A stretch of 64,000 nucleotides of DNA from Paenibacillus amylolyticus (GTDB taxonomy: Bacteria; Bacillota; Bacilli; Paenibacillales; Paenibacillaceae), in contig NZ_CP121451.1 of assembly GCF_029689945.1 (NCBI RefSeq), positions 4,092,001 through 4,156,000 of the forward strand. Direction: 5' to 3'. Below are positions 1 to 8,219 of this stretch, piece by piece; position 1 is the stretch's first letter; the number at the start of each line of letters is the position of its first letter. The notes beneath the pieces are model-generated. The model was given only the letters and a program-made list of their open reading frames with translations. It ran no database searches and was not told where the DNA came from. The position numbers and the translations under genes are program-made.

Positions 1-131
1 ACGGTCAAGCACCTCAGCAACCGCAGTACGGACAAGCTCCGCAACAAGGCTACGGACAGCAGCAACCACCGCAACAGCAGATCGATCCGATTACCGGCAA
101 GCCTCTTGGTGGCGGGATCTACGGGATCTAA
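1..131 (+). CDS. C-terminal end of a Gln/Pro/Gly-rich phage protein (partial)
   Basis: The reading frame is open from the window edge (first full codon at base 3) to the TAA at 129-131. It encodes 42 residues made of short repeats of Gly-Gln-Ala-Pro and Tyr-Gly-Gln, ending DPITGKPLGGGIYGI. The start lies outside the window. It directly precedes a phage DNA polymerase. In many Firmicutes phages that place is taken by a DUF2815 protein (putative single-strand DNA-binding protein), and a disordered Gln/Gly tail would suit such a protein. That assignment is inference from position and composition only; the folded part is not visible here. Confidence 0.55.
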   Translation, partial: GQAPQQPQYGQAPQQGYGQQQPPQQQIDPITGKPLGGGIYGI

Positions 132-150
132 TTCATAGGCATTTCAGTAG

Positions 151-170
151 AGGGGTTCTTCGGAACCCCT
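151..170 (+). terminator. Intergenic hairpin with UUCG loop
   Basis: Bases 151-158 pair perfectly with 163-170 around a TTCG loop, an exceptionally stable C(UUCG)G tetraloop hairpin. No T-run follows, so it may stabilise the upstream mRNA 3' end or attenuate transcription rather than be a full intrinsic terminator. It lies between the upstream fragment and the polymerase gene. Confidence 0.45.
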
Positions 171-201
171 TCACTTTACCAGAAAGGAGGAAACCAACAA
201 C

Positions 202-2163
202 ATGACGTGGCACCTTTCAATAGATATTGAGACCTACAGCAGTATCGACATCAAGAAAGCAGGGCTGTACCGATACGTTCAAAGTCCTGATTTTGAAATT
301 CTTTTGTTCGCTTATTCCTGGAATAGCGGTCCGACACGAATTATTGATCTAGCTCAGGGTGAGGTCATTCCGGAAGAAGTTATCCGCGCTTTAAATGATA
401 AAGAAGTCATCAAACACGCATATAACGCGGCTTTTGAATGGTACTGTTTAAACAAATTCTGGCCATCACCCGTAGAGCATTGGCGCTGCACACAGATTCA
501 TGGTTTGTACTGCGGATACCCTGCAGGACTTGGCAAGGTAGGCGAAGCACTTGGACTTCCCCAGGATAAGAAGAAAATGGGCGTCGGTGGAGCACTGATC
601 CGGACATTCTGTGTACCGATCAAAAAGCCCACGAAGACTACAGGCTTCCGGAAGCGTACGCTGCCGCATCATGAGCCTGAGAAGTGGGAGCTGTTCAAGC
701 AATACTGTGTGGGTGACGTTGTGGCAGAGGTGGAGATCCTTCGCCGGCTATCAGTGTTCCCGGTTCCAGATATGGAGTGGGAGCTTTGGTTCCTAGATCA
801 ACGGATCAATGCCCGAGGGATCGCTTGTGACTTGGATCTCGTGGACGGTGCACTGGCCGTGGATCAACTGATCACCGCAGAGCTTATGCAGGAAGCCATA
901 GAGCTCAGTGGCTTGGACAATCCCAAGTCCGTATCTCAGCTCAAGAAGTGGCTGTCCAAGGAAATCGGGGAAGAGGTCGAGGATCTCAGGAAAGATACCG
1001 TATCCGGTCTGATCGACAACGTGGAAGATGGCAAAGCCAAACGTGTCCTGGAGATCCGCAGGGAGTTGTCCAAGACCAGTACTAAAAAGTATGTGGCCAT
1101 GAAGACGGTAGCTTGTGAAGACGGACGCGTTCGGGGGCTGTTGCAGTTCTATGGGGCAAACCGGACAGGACGTTGGGCAGGTCGATTGGTCCAGGTCCAC
1201 AACCTACCCAAGAACAAGATGGACACTCTCGAATATGCGAGGAAGCTGGTTCACGGCCAGCAAGTCAATCTGTTGAAACTGATGTACGGAAATGTGCCTG
1301 ATGCGCTCAGTCAATTGATCCGGACAGCGTTTGTGGCTCCTATCGGGATGAAGCTTCATATAGCCGACTTCAGCGCGATTGAGGCAAGGGTCATCGCCTG
1401 GCTTGCTGGAGAGCAATGGCGATTGGATGTGTTCGCTACTCACGGCAAAATTTATGAAGCTTCCGCCTCTGCCATGTTCGGGATACCTCTTGAACAGGTG
1501 GACAAGGATCTGCGTCAACGGGGCAAGGTGTCTGAACTAGCTTTGGGTTATCAGGGTGCTTCTGGCGCACTGATCGCCATGGGTGCCTTGGATATGGGGC
1601 TTACTGAAGAGGAGTTACCCGAGATCGTCACGCGGTGGCGTAATGCCAATCGACGCATTGTGGATCTGTGGTTCAGCTTCGAGAAGGCGGCACTGAGTGT
1701 TATGGAGACAGGTCAACCTGCAGGTGTTCGGGGCATCATCTTTGCTCGGGAGAGTCATCACGGTAACGGTCTGGACTTCTTTACGGTTCAGCTGCCTTCC
1801 GGAAGAAAGTTGTACTACGTGGAGCCACGCCTGGCTCAGAACGACTTTGGCAAGCAGGCATTGCATTACATGGGTCCGGATCAGAAGACAGGCAAGTGGT
1901 CGCTGATCAACACCTACGGCGGGAAGCTTGTCGAGAACATTGTCCAGGCTATCGCTCGGGACTGTCTCGCTGTATCACTGGTGCGAGTGGAGCAAGCAGG
2001 CTTTGATACTGTGCTGCATGTTCACGATGAAATCGGAATCGAATCAGCTTATCCGGAGGATCTGGAGAAGGTATTGGATCTGATGGCTGAACCGGTACCG
2101 TGGGCACCTGGCTTGCCTCTCAAGGCTGCAGGGTTCACTACAGACTTTTACATGAAGGATTAG
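202..2163 (+). CDS. Phage DNA polymerase, family A
   Basis: A 653-residue DNA polymerase I-type enzyme for replication of the phage chromosome. The N-terminus has a 3'-5' exonuclease motif (DIET, Asp8/Glu10). The C-terminal half carries polymerase motif A (DFSAIEARV, about residue 390), motif B (RQRGKVSELALGYQG) and motif C (HDE, about residues 608-610). No 5'-3' exonuclease domain is present, as expected for phage enzymes of this size. The ATG is preceded by AAAGGAGG with good spacing. The next gene follows after 6 bases, so they are probably co-transcribed. The key catalytic carboxylates (Asp390, Asp609) are intact. Confidence 0.95.
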   Translation: MTWHLSIDIETYSSIDIKKAGLYRYVQSPDFEILLFAYSWNSGPTRIIDLAQGEVIPEEVIRALNDKEVIKHAYNAAFEWYCLNKFWPSPVEHWRCTQIHGLYCGYPAGLGKVGEALGLPQDKKKMGVGGALIRTFCVPIKKPTKTTGFRKRTLPHHEPEKWELFKQYCVGDVVAEVEILRRLSVFPVPDMEWELWFLDQRINARGIACDLDLVDGALAVDQLITAELMQEAIELSGLDNPKSVSQLKKWLSKEIGEEVEDLRKDTVSGLIDNVEDGKAKRVLEIRRELSKTSTKKYVAMKTVACEDGRVRGLLQFYGANRTGRWAGRLVQVHNLPKNKMDTLEYARKLVHGQQVNLLKLMYGNVPDALSQLIRTAFVAPIGMKLHIADFSAIEARVIAWLAGEQWRLDVFATHGKIYEASASAMFGIPLEQVDKDLRQRGKVSELALGYQGASGALIAMGALDMGLTEEELPEIVTRWRNANRRIVDLWFSFEKAALSVMETGQPAGVRGIIFARESHHGNGLDFFTVQLPSGRKLYYVEPRLAQNDFGKQALHYMGPDQKTGKWSLINTYGGKLVENIVQAIARDCLAVSLVRVEQAGFDTVLHVHDEIGIESAYPEDLEKVLDLMAEPVPWAPGLPLKAAGFTTDFYMKD

Positions 2164-2169
2164 GAGGAG

Positions 2170-3570
2170 TTGGCTTTGATTGCGACAACACCGACAGCAC
2201 GAATAGCAGCCGACCTAATCATGCTTCTACAACGGGAAGGGTTCACCATACAAAGGTACGACAGCAAGACTACAAGCAGCATTTACCTGAAGCTTGATTA
2301 TGGCGTTTGTAACAGCATCCGGATCGGAGACCACAGAGGAAAAAAGCAGTATAAGTACCGCTACAACGTGGATATCGGACGGAAACAGATTAACCGGCAT
2401 AAGACACCGGAAGGCTGGGCGCGCTGGTATTACCCGGAGACGGCCTTGTGGAATCTGCTCCAGGATGTTGTGAAGGAACGGCAACTGCTGAAGAACAAGA
2501 AAGGCGAGGCGCATTATCAATTGCTGATGGCGCAACGTGAATTAGAAGGCCGTGGTACGAAAGGGTTCTGGCAAAGTGCTCAACTGGTTGGCCAGGACGA
2601 AGAAGGAGGATCGGACGTGGGGGATTATCAAGTTAATGACAAGGCAAAGGATGCACTGAACCGTCTGACAAGTCTGCTGGGAATGCACGCTATCAAGGAA
2701 CAGGTCGATGAAATGGTCCACTTCTCACGTATCGCTGCGTTGCGTAAAAAGCATCGACTTAAAACATCGAATCAGACGAATCACATGATATTCACGGGCA
2801 ATCCAGGTACAGGCAAGACAACGGCAGCGCGTCTGATCGGAGAGGCGTTCGCAGAGATTGGGCTGCTCAAAAGAGCTGACAAAAAGGAAATCCCTTTCGT
2901 CGAGATTCACCAGTCTATGATTGCTGCGCCGCACGTGGGCGAAGCTGAGCGGGCGTTAGTCGCTAAGTTCAATGAAGCTCGTGGTGGCGTTCTGTTCATT
3001 GATGAAGCTTACGCTTTTACGCCAAGTAAAGAGACTTCTCACCGCCAGGCCGATACTGTACTCGCTACTATGGTGCAGTGCATCGAAGATATGAGGGACG
3101 AGGTTGTGGTGATTGCAGCCGGGTACCCTGAAGACATGGCCAAGTTCATTAAAGCTAACCCAGGACTCGCCTCCAGGTTTCCAACCACCATTCATTTTCC
3201 AGATTACCCGGTACCCGAGCTTGTGCAGATCGGGTTCCAAATGTGTATCGATCAGGAATATCAGCCGGATAAGGATTACCTAGACGCTTTGGCCAGTGTG
3301 CTTTGGATCGAAAAGGGAAAGCCGAATTTCGGTAATGCTCGGACGGTACGCAACCAGATTGAACGTTCTATCCGGAAACAATCCATGCGCGTTTCTCAGC
3401 TTCAGAATCCTTCTCGTAAGGATCTGGCCACGCTGACTGCACCGGATCTTATCCATTCTATAGAAGGCGTTCAGACTGCTGAGGTTGACACTCTGAAGCA
3501 GATCATCAAGGATGCCCAGGCTCGAATCTTCGCGCTTGATCTGATTGGAATAGCCCGTAAATCTATTTAA
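2170..3570 (+). CDS. AAA ATPase of the CbxX/CfxQ (SpoVK-like) type
   Basis: A 466-residue protein with a TTG start right behind TAGGAGGAG. Residues 1 to about 150 form a domain I do not recognise. An AAA module follows: Walker A GNPGTGKTT near residue 210, Walker B GGVLFIDEAYAF near 272-280, and a sensor region VVVIAAGYPEDM. The CbxX/CfxQ family remodels protein complexes, for example Rubisco activase CbbX and the sporulation protein SpoVK. Its substrate here is unknown. Placement between polymerase and primase-helicase suggests a role in assembling or remodelling the phage replisome (inference). The AAA assignment is firm; the role is not. Confidence 0.85.
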   Translation: MALIATTPTARIAADLIMLLQREGFTIQRYDSKTTSSIYLKLDYGVCNSIRIGDHRGKKQYKYRYNVDIGRKQINRHKTPEGWARWYYPETALWNLLQDVVKERQLLKNKKGEAHYQLLMAQRELEGRGTKGFWQSAQLVGQDEEGGSDVGDYQVNDKAKDALNRLTSLLGMHAIKEQVDEMVHFSRIAALRKKHRLKTSNQTNHMIFTGNPGTGKTTAARLIGEAFAEIGLLKRADKKEIPFVEIHQSMIAAPHVGEAERALVAKFNEARGGVLFIDEAYAFTPSKETSHRQADTVLATMVQCIEDMRDEVVVIAAGYPEDMAKFIKANPGLASRFPTTIHFPDYPVPELVQIGFQMCIDQEYQPDKDYLDALASVLWIEKGKPNFGNARTVRNQIERSIRKQSMRVSQLQNPSRKDLATLTAPDLIHSIEGVQTAEVDTLKQIIKDAQARIFALDLIGIARKSI

Positions 3571-3592
3571 TACAGGAGGTCAGATTAAGCCG

Positions 3593-3751
3593 ATGTTCAC
3601 AGATTTATATCAATCAGATATCCCTTGGGATATTGTCACAGACGATAGCGGCAGGGTGATCGGTGAGGTGTACAAGCCTCTTCCTGAACCACCGCCAAGG
3701 AGGCGACAAGCAAAATGGGGCATTATTCTACATCACTCCAGGGGAGTATGA
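3593..3751 (+). CDS. Small protein of unknown function (52 aa)
   Basis: The ATG follows AGGAGGT, but at a long spacing of about 14 bases; an ATT at 3584 is an alternative. The product is 52 residues, acidic at the N-terminus with a PEPPPRRRQ stretch near the end. It overlaps the first bases of the next gene. The last dozen residues may be an artefact of a missing base at 3717-3720. I recognise no domain. Confidence 0.45.
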   Translation: MFTDLYQSDIPWDIVTDDSGRVIGEVYKPLPEPPPRRRQAKWGIILHHSRGV

Positions 3752-4262
3752 AGAAGCGGCCAAGCTCGGAATAAGTTCAGCCATGTTGGATCGGCGTGTA
3801 CGTGCGCAGGGTTGGCCAAAGCAGCGTGCTATGACAACACCACCACCACGACAAAGCACAAATCGTAAGCGCTGGAAAGCTGAAGCAGAGAAGAACGGAA
3901 TCAGTTATGACACGTTTATGTCTCGAGTCAATCGAGGGTGGTCGATGGATAGGGCGGCAACTGAGCCGCTCCAAACTCCTGAACAGGCCAAAGCCCAGAC
4001 GGCAAGAGCTACAGAGGCTATTCGCATATACCCCAAGGAATATGTGGATCTCGCTTCCCAAAATGGAATAGCGTACGCCACATTTGTTCATCGGATTAAA
4101 TATATAGGATGGGATTATGAACGTGCCGCTACAGAACCTTTATGGTCACGACAACAGTCGGGCGTTCTTGGGGCAAAGCGGCTACGTGAGCGCGAAGGAG
4201 ATTGGGCGGCACAGATTTTTGGAAATAAAGATCGGTCTCAGGCATTAGCTAATAAACAATAA
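3715..4262 (+). CDS. Protein with three HTH-like GI(S/A)Y..F..R...GW repeats (frameshifted start)
   Basis: As sequenced, the ATG at 3715, which has an AAGGAGG site, runs into a stop after 19 codons. The conserved protein continues in the next frame to 4262. Adding one G to the GGGG at 3717-3720 gives a clean start, M-G-A-L-F-Y-I-T-P, and about 182 residues. The protein carries three copies of a roughly 40-residue unit: a helix, NGISYDTF-like turn, R...GW, then RAATEPL. This resembles the small helix-turn-helix module often attached to phage nucleases and DNA-binding proteins. No nuclease motif accompanies it here. DNA binding is inferred; the target is unknown. Confidence 0.7.
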
Positions 4263-4276
4263 GGGAGCAATCATAT

Positions 4277-4975
4277 ATGAGTTGGGTACGCATGAACATT
4301 CAAAACGGGCAAATGACTGGCGAATTAGAGATGGACCAGCTTGGAGCTGCAGAAGTAAAGGCTGTCATTAATAGATTCCTTGGAACGTTTGGGGTGAAGG
4401 ATAGCAAGCGTGAAATGGTTCCTAAACCTAAACTTCCTGAATCCGTAGCTCCGTTAGCAAAGTTGCAGAAGGTAACTGAAAATGAGACTGTGATCCCGCT
4501 CAGCTCATTGATGGATAGCACGATTGATAGTAAGAAGGCTGTAAAAGAAATACTGAAAGATGTTGTTTTGGAAAATGCAAAGAGGGTCACAAAGCCGGCT
4601 ATGCTCAACTCGGATCGCACCCTGTCAACCTCACTGGGCGATAAGCTGGCCGAAGCTTACTTGAACATCGATTCAGAGACTCTGAACGGGATCTCCAAGT
4701 CTACTGAGACAAACGAGGAGGTAGAAGACTATAAAGTGACTGGCATCAAGTACAAGGATGGTGTGGCCCACTACAAGTGCCGGTACTGGTGCAAGAATCC
4801 AGAATGTCGTGGCAAAGGCAATCATTACATTCTTCCGGATGAAAAGACGGTAGATTGCTACGATTGCGGATCAGTTCATGAGGTACGGGAAGCTGTTTTC
4901 GCAGATCCTCTAAAGAGAGACGATTGGGGTAACTACTTCATTGCTGATCACTTGACGCCAAAAAGGGGGCTATAA
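4277..4975 (+). CDS. Unknown protein with C-terminal zinc ribbon
   Basis: 232 residues. The first ~150 are low in motifs and rich in Lys, Ser and Val. The C-terminal third has four cysteines arranged C-x4-C ... C-x2-C (WCKNPECRGKGNHYI followed by CYDCGS), which should bind one zinc ion as a ribbon. A ribosome site AAGGGAGCAA precedes the ATG. The next gene starts 2 bases after the stop. A nucleic-acid role inside the replication block is plausible but not shown. Confidence 0.65.
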   Translation: MSWVRMNIQNGQMTGELEMDQLGAAEVKAVINRFLGTFGVKDSKREMVPKPKLPESVAPLAKLQKVTENETVIPLSSLMDSTIDSKKAVKEILKDVVLENAKRVTKPAMLNSDRTLSTSLGDKLAEAYLNIDSETLNGISKSTETNEEVEDYKVTGIKYKDGVAHYKCRYWCKNPECRGKGNHYILPDEKTVDCYDCGSVHEVREAVFADPLKRDDWGNYFIADHLTPKRGL

Positions 4976-4976
4976 C

Positions 4977-5240
4977 TTGCGTAAAGCAAAGTTGATTGTA
5001 TATGAAACGGTCAAAAGCAAACATGAAATTGAGGTTTCGATACCGGACGATATGGCTGAGGATGAATTTGGAAACAAGCTTTATAAGGCTGAGAGAGCTT
5101 CAATGAGCTTGGAAGATTTATTTTTCCTGTTGAAAAAGTACGGTGTTGTTGCTCCTGAAACTATAAATCGAGATCCTCAATTAAAAACTGTATCTGACAT
5201 TGATGTGCACGACTATCGGGTCGTTGAAGAATCGGAATAA
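4977..5240 (+). CDS. Hypothetical protein (87 aa)
   Basis: It starts with TTG one base after the previous stop, probably translated by coupling: the AAAAAGGGGG just upstream, inside the previous gene, is its ribosome site. The product is acidic, with alternating beta-type and charged segments and no recognisable motif. It is followed 17 bases later by the primase-helicase gene, which has its own AGGAGG. Confidence 0.55.
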   Translation: MRKAKLIVYETVKSKHEIEVSIPDDMAEDEFGNKLYKAERASMSLEDLFFLLKKYGVVAPETINRDPQLKTVSDIDVHDYRVVEESE

Positions 5241-5257
5241 ACCAGGAGGCAGGCGTC

Positions 5258-7675
5258 ATGCATTTTGACAGACAACTAACTATTTCAAGCGCCGGGACCA
5301 GACACAGCACAAACTGGCAGACGCAAACGGCCTATTGGTCGGAGATCGTCGAGCGTTTACGGACTGCTGTACGGGGTGCGGAGACGCTGGCGGAATACTT
5401 GCAGCTGCCTAAGAGCAAACAGGATGACCTAAAGGACGTTGGCGGCTTTGTCGGTGGCAGTCTGTCAGGCGGTCGCCGGAAAGCCAACGCGGTCATTGGC
5501 CGTGATCTGGTTACGCTTGACCTTGATAATATCCCAGCAGGCGCGACGGCAGATATCCTTCGCCGCCTGGATGGCCTGAGTTGCGGCTATGCCGTTTACA
5601 GCACTCGGAAGCATGAGGAGAATCGGCCACGGCTGCGTGTTGTGGCGCCACTGGATCGGACGGCCTCAGCTGATGAGTATGAACCTCTTGCCAGGAAGCT
5701 CGGGGAGATCATCGGCATTGGGCTGTGTGATCCGACCACGTTCGAAGCTTCTCGGCTGATGTACTGGCCAAGCTGCAGCGCAGACAGTCAGTTCGTGTTC
5801 ACGTTCGGCGATAGGCCTTTTCTTTCGGTAGATGGGCTTCTGGCCATGTATGCCGATTGGCGCAATGTGGCTTCGTGGCCACAGGTGCCTGGTACCGGAC
5901 AGACTCACGTTCGTCTGGCGGCCAAGCAGGGAGATCCTACCGAGAAGCAGGGCATGGTGGGTGCCTTCTGTAAGGTCTACGACGTGCCGGCAGCCATCGA
6001 AGCGTTTCTACCAGGTGTCTATCTGAACACAGATGATGGCAGCGGCAGACTTACGTACGTAGGTGGTTCAACCACAGGCGGTGCGATCGTTTATGACGAT
6101 GGCCAGTTTTTATTCTCCCATCATGCTACGGATCCGACAGGCGGAAGATTGGTCAACAGTTTTGACCTGGTGCGGCTTCACAAGTTTGGCGATCAGGACG
6201 ACGAGGCTAAGCCTGGGACTCCTACGAACAAGCTTCCATCTTACACAGCCATGATGGACTTCGCCATGCGCCAGGAGCCTGTGGCCGGACTTCTCATGCA
6301 AGAACGGCACCAGAAGGCCACAGCGGCGTTTGCGTACTCTCCAGTGTTGCCGGCAGAGCCAGAGGATATGGACTGGATGCGGCGACTGGAGTTCAACAGT
6401 AACGGTGTGTACCTGAAGACGGTGGATAACGTGCTGATCGTGCTGGAGTATGATCCGGCTTTAAAGGATAAGATTGCGTTTGATGAGTTCGCCAATCGAG
6501 GTTTGGTACTTGGGTCGCTTCCGTGGGATGCCAGAGAAGAACGGCGGCCATGGGCCAGCTCAGACGATGCAGGGATATACCATTATATCGAAAAAGTGTA
6601 CGGCATTGCGGTAGATGCCAAGATCAATAATGCCTTAACCCTGATTACGCATAAGAAGCGGTTCAACGATGTGCGAAGGTACCTGGAGGGGCTGACGTGG
6701 GACGGTGTAGCGAGACTGGACACGCTGTTCACCGATTACCTGGGTGCAGAGGACAGCTTGTACACACGGGCAGTGTCTCGGAAGTCCTTCACGGCTGCCG
6801 TGGCCAGAGCTATGGAGCCTGGCGTCAAATGGGACTATATGCCGATTCTGGCGGGGCCGCAGGGGCTAGGTAAATCGACGTTTCTGCGTTACATGGGCAA
6901 GGACTGGTACTCGGACAGCTTGACCACCTTTGAGGGCAAGGACGCCATGGAGCTGATCCAGGGTGTATGGCTCAATGAGGTGGGGGAGCTGACAGGGATG
7001 AGTAAGTCCGAGAGCAACGCCGTTAAGCAGTTTTTGAGCCGGACGGAGGATATCTACCGTGAAGCCTATGGCAAGCGTACAATGCCTTATCCACGGCGCT
7101 GCGTGTTTTTCGGGACAACTAATGACAGCGAGTTCCTACGGGACCGTACAGGCAATCGGCGGTTTTGGCCAATTGATGTGGGCATTGTAAAGCCGACAAA
7201 GAGTGTGTTTCAGGATCTGAAGGGTGAAGTAGATCAGATATATGCGGAAGCATTTGTACGGTGGCAGCTGAGTGAGCCCCTGTATCTGTCAGGTGAGATC
7301 GAAGAATTGGCCAAAGAGCGCCAGGAGGCCCACAGGGAAAGTAACGCAAAGGAAGGTATCATTCAGGCATTTGTGGAGAGGCCAGTTCCGGAAGATTGGT
7401 TAAAGCGCGATTTACCGTCGAGACGAATGTACTGGTCCGGCGAGTTTGGGAAACCCCAGGAAGGCGAGGGAGGGCCCCGAGACCGAATATGTGCCGCTGA
7501 GATTTGGTGCGAATGCTTCAATTCGGACATCAAGTTTATGAAACAAGCGGACACAGAGAGATCAATGGCATTCTATCCTGCATACCAGGATGGGAGGAGT
7601 ATCGCGGACGATTCGGCCCATACGAAACCCAGCGCGGCTATCGTCGCAAAGATTGTTGACAATGTTGACAGATGA
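5258..7675 (+). CDS. VapE-type primase-helicase
   Basis: 805 residues. The N-terminal part resembles an archaeo-eukaryotic-type primase: a DLDN acidic motif near residue 87-90 and a following STRKH histidine motif near 115-120. The C-terminal half is the virulence-associated E helicase: Walker A GPQGLGKST around residue 533, a Walker B-like LNEVGEL and the arginine-rich RTGNRRFWPIDV segment. Such fusions prime and unwind DNA at phage and satellite origins. The gene ends within a cluster of TGTTGACA repeats that I read as the origin, a usual place for an origin next to its initiator. The ATG follows AGGAGG. Confidence 0.85.
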   Translation: MHFDRQLTISSAGTRHSTNWQTQTAYWSEIVERLRTAVRGAETLAEYLQLPKSKQDDLKDVGGFVGGSLSGGRRKANAVIGRDLVTLDLDNIPAGATADILRRLDGLSCGYAVYSTRKHEENRPRLRVVAPLDRTASADEYEPLARKLGEIIGIGLCDPTTFEASRLMYWPSCSADSQFVFTFGDRPFLSVDGLLAMYADWRNVASWPQVPGTGQTHVRLAAKQGDPTEKQGMVGAFCKVYDVPAAIEAFLPGVYLNTDDGSGRLTYVGGSTTGGAIVYDDGQFLFSHHATDPTGGRLVNSFDLVRLHKFGDQDDEAKPGTPTNKLPSYTAMMDFAMRQEPVAGLLMQERHQKATAAFAYSPVLPAEPEDMDWMRRLEFNSNGVYLKTVDNVLIVLEYDPALKDKIAFDEFANRGLVLGSLPWDAREERRPWASSDDAGIYHYIEKVYGIAVDAKINNALTLITHKKRFNDVRRYLEGLTWDGVARLDTLFTDYLGAEDSLYTRAVSRKSFTAAVARAMEPGVKWDYMPILAGPQGLGKSTFLRYMGKDWYSDSLTTFEGKDAMELIQGVWLNEVGELTGMSKSESNAVKQFLSRTEDIYREAYGKRTMPYPRRCVFFGTTNDSEFLRDRTGNRRFWPIDVGIVKPTKSVFQDLKGEVDQIYAEAFVRWQLSEPLYLSGEIEELAKERQEAHRESNAKEGIIQAFVERPVPEDWLKRDLPSRRMYWSGEFGKPQEGEGGPRDRICAAEIWCECFNSDIKFMKQADTERSMAFYPAYQDGRSIADDSAHTKPSAAIVAKIVDNVDR

Positions 7676-7811
7676 ATTGTTGACACTCGCTTAACTGTCA
7701 ACAAAGGATTGTGACAGATTTTCATGTGTCAACATGAGTGTCAACACAACTGTCAACGTCCTAAACCCTTGCTATATATATATTTATTCTACTTTGTTGA
7801 CACTGTTGACA
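7654..7811. repeat. TGTTGACA repeat cluster with AT tract (candidate phage origin)
   Basis: The 8-mer TGTTGACA occurs exactly at 7654, 7663, 7678, 7795 and 7804, and its reverse complement TGTCAACA at 7696, 7727 and 7739. A seven-of-eight match lies at 7751. They surround the AT tract at about 7770-7790 (GCTATATATATATTTATT). The first two copies lie in the last codons of the primase-helicase gene. Repeated initiator sites beside an AT-rich unwinding element are the usual layout of an iteron-type origin. Function is inferred from layout; an operator cluster is the alternative. Confidence 0.65.
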
Positions 7812-7894
7812 GTTATCTAGTTAAAGATAAAAAACAAATAGATTATAGAGATTATAGAAAATATATAACGCCTAACACGCCTAAATACTAGAAA

Positions 7895-7924
7895 GTTACG
7901 CACGTACACCCGTGTACGCGTAAC
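7895..7924. repeat. Inverted repeat upstream of the VRR-NUC gene
   Basis: GTTACGCACGTACAC (7895-7909) mirrors GTGTACGCGTAAC (7912-7924), apart from a two-base bulge, around a CC centre. It lies 22 bases before the ribosome-binding region and gene start of the nuclease. It may be an mRNA hairpin or a protein-binding site. No T-run follows, so it is not an ordinary terminator. Confidence 0.5.
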
Positions 7925-7946
7925 ACGTCCTGAGGAGGGTTGTCAA

Positions 7947-8219
7947 GTGAAAGAGAGCCAAATTGAATCCTATTTGCGAGATAAGATAAAAGCCCTTGGT
8001 GGAATCGCCTATAAATTCGTATCGCCGGGTAACTCTGGCGTGCCTGACCGGTTGGTACTGCTTCCTAAAGGCCGAACCGTATTCGTGGAGCTGAAGGCCC
8101 CTGGTAAGAAACCCACCAAGCTGCAGCAGGTGCAGCATAAGCGGCTGCAGGCTTTGGGACATGAGGTGCGGGTGATCGACAGCAGAGAGCAGGTGGACAC
8201 GTGGCTGCAGGAGCTTTGA
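7947..8219 (+). CDS. VRR-NUC domain nuclease
   Basis: A 90-residue single-domain protein of the PD-(D/E)XK superfamily. The VRR-NUC signature is complete: an early Glu, SGVPDR with the catalytic Asp, VFVELKAPG with the E-x-K pair, then a conserved Gln (LQQVQHKRL). Stand-alone versions occur in many phages next to SNF2-like helicases and are thought to act on branched or damaged DNA. Its stop overlaps the helicase start by 19 bases, which indicates a functional pair. The ATG-proximal start (GTG 7947) has GAGGAGGG upstream. Confidence 0.9.
   Translation: MKESQIESYLRDKIKALGGIAYKFVSPGNSGVPDRLVLLPKGRTVFVELKAPGKKPTKLQQVQHKRLQALGHEVRVIDSREQVDTWLQEL

Noticed and set aside
793..1200. Minus-strand frame of 135 codons inside the DNA polymerase gene
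   Set aside because: Shadow of the conserved polymerase on the opposite strand; no ribosome site or motif.
7676..7946. CRISPR-like array (short repeats with spacers)
   Set aside because: The repeats are only 8 bases, in both orientations with irregular spacing, and no cas genes are present.
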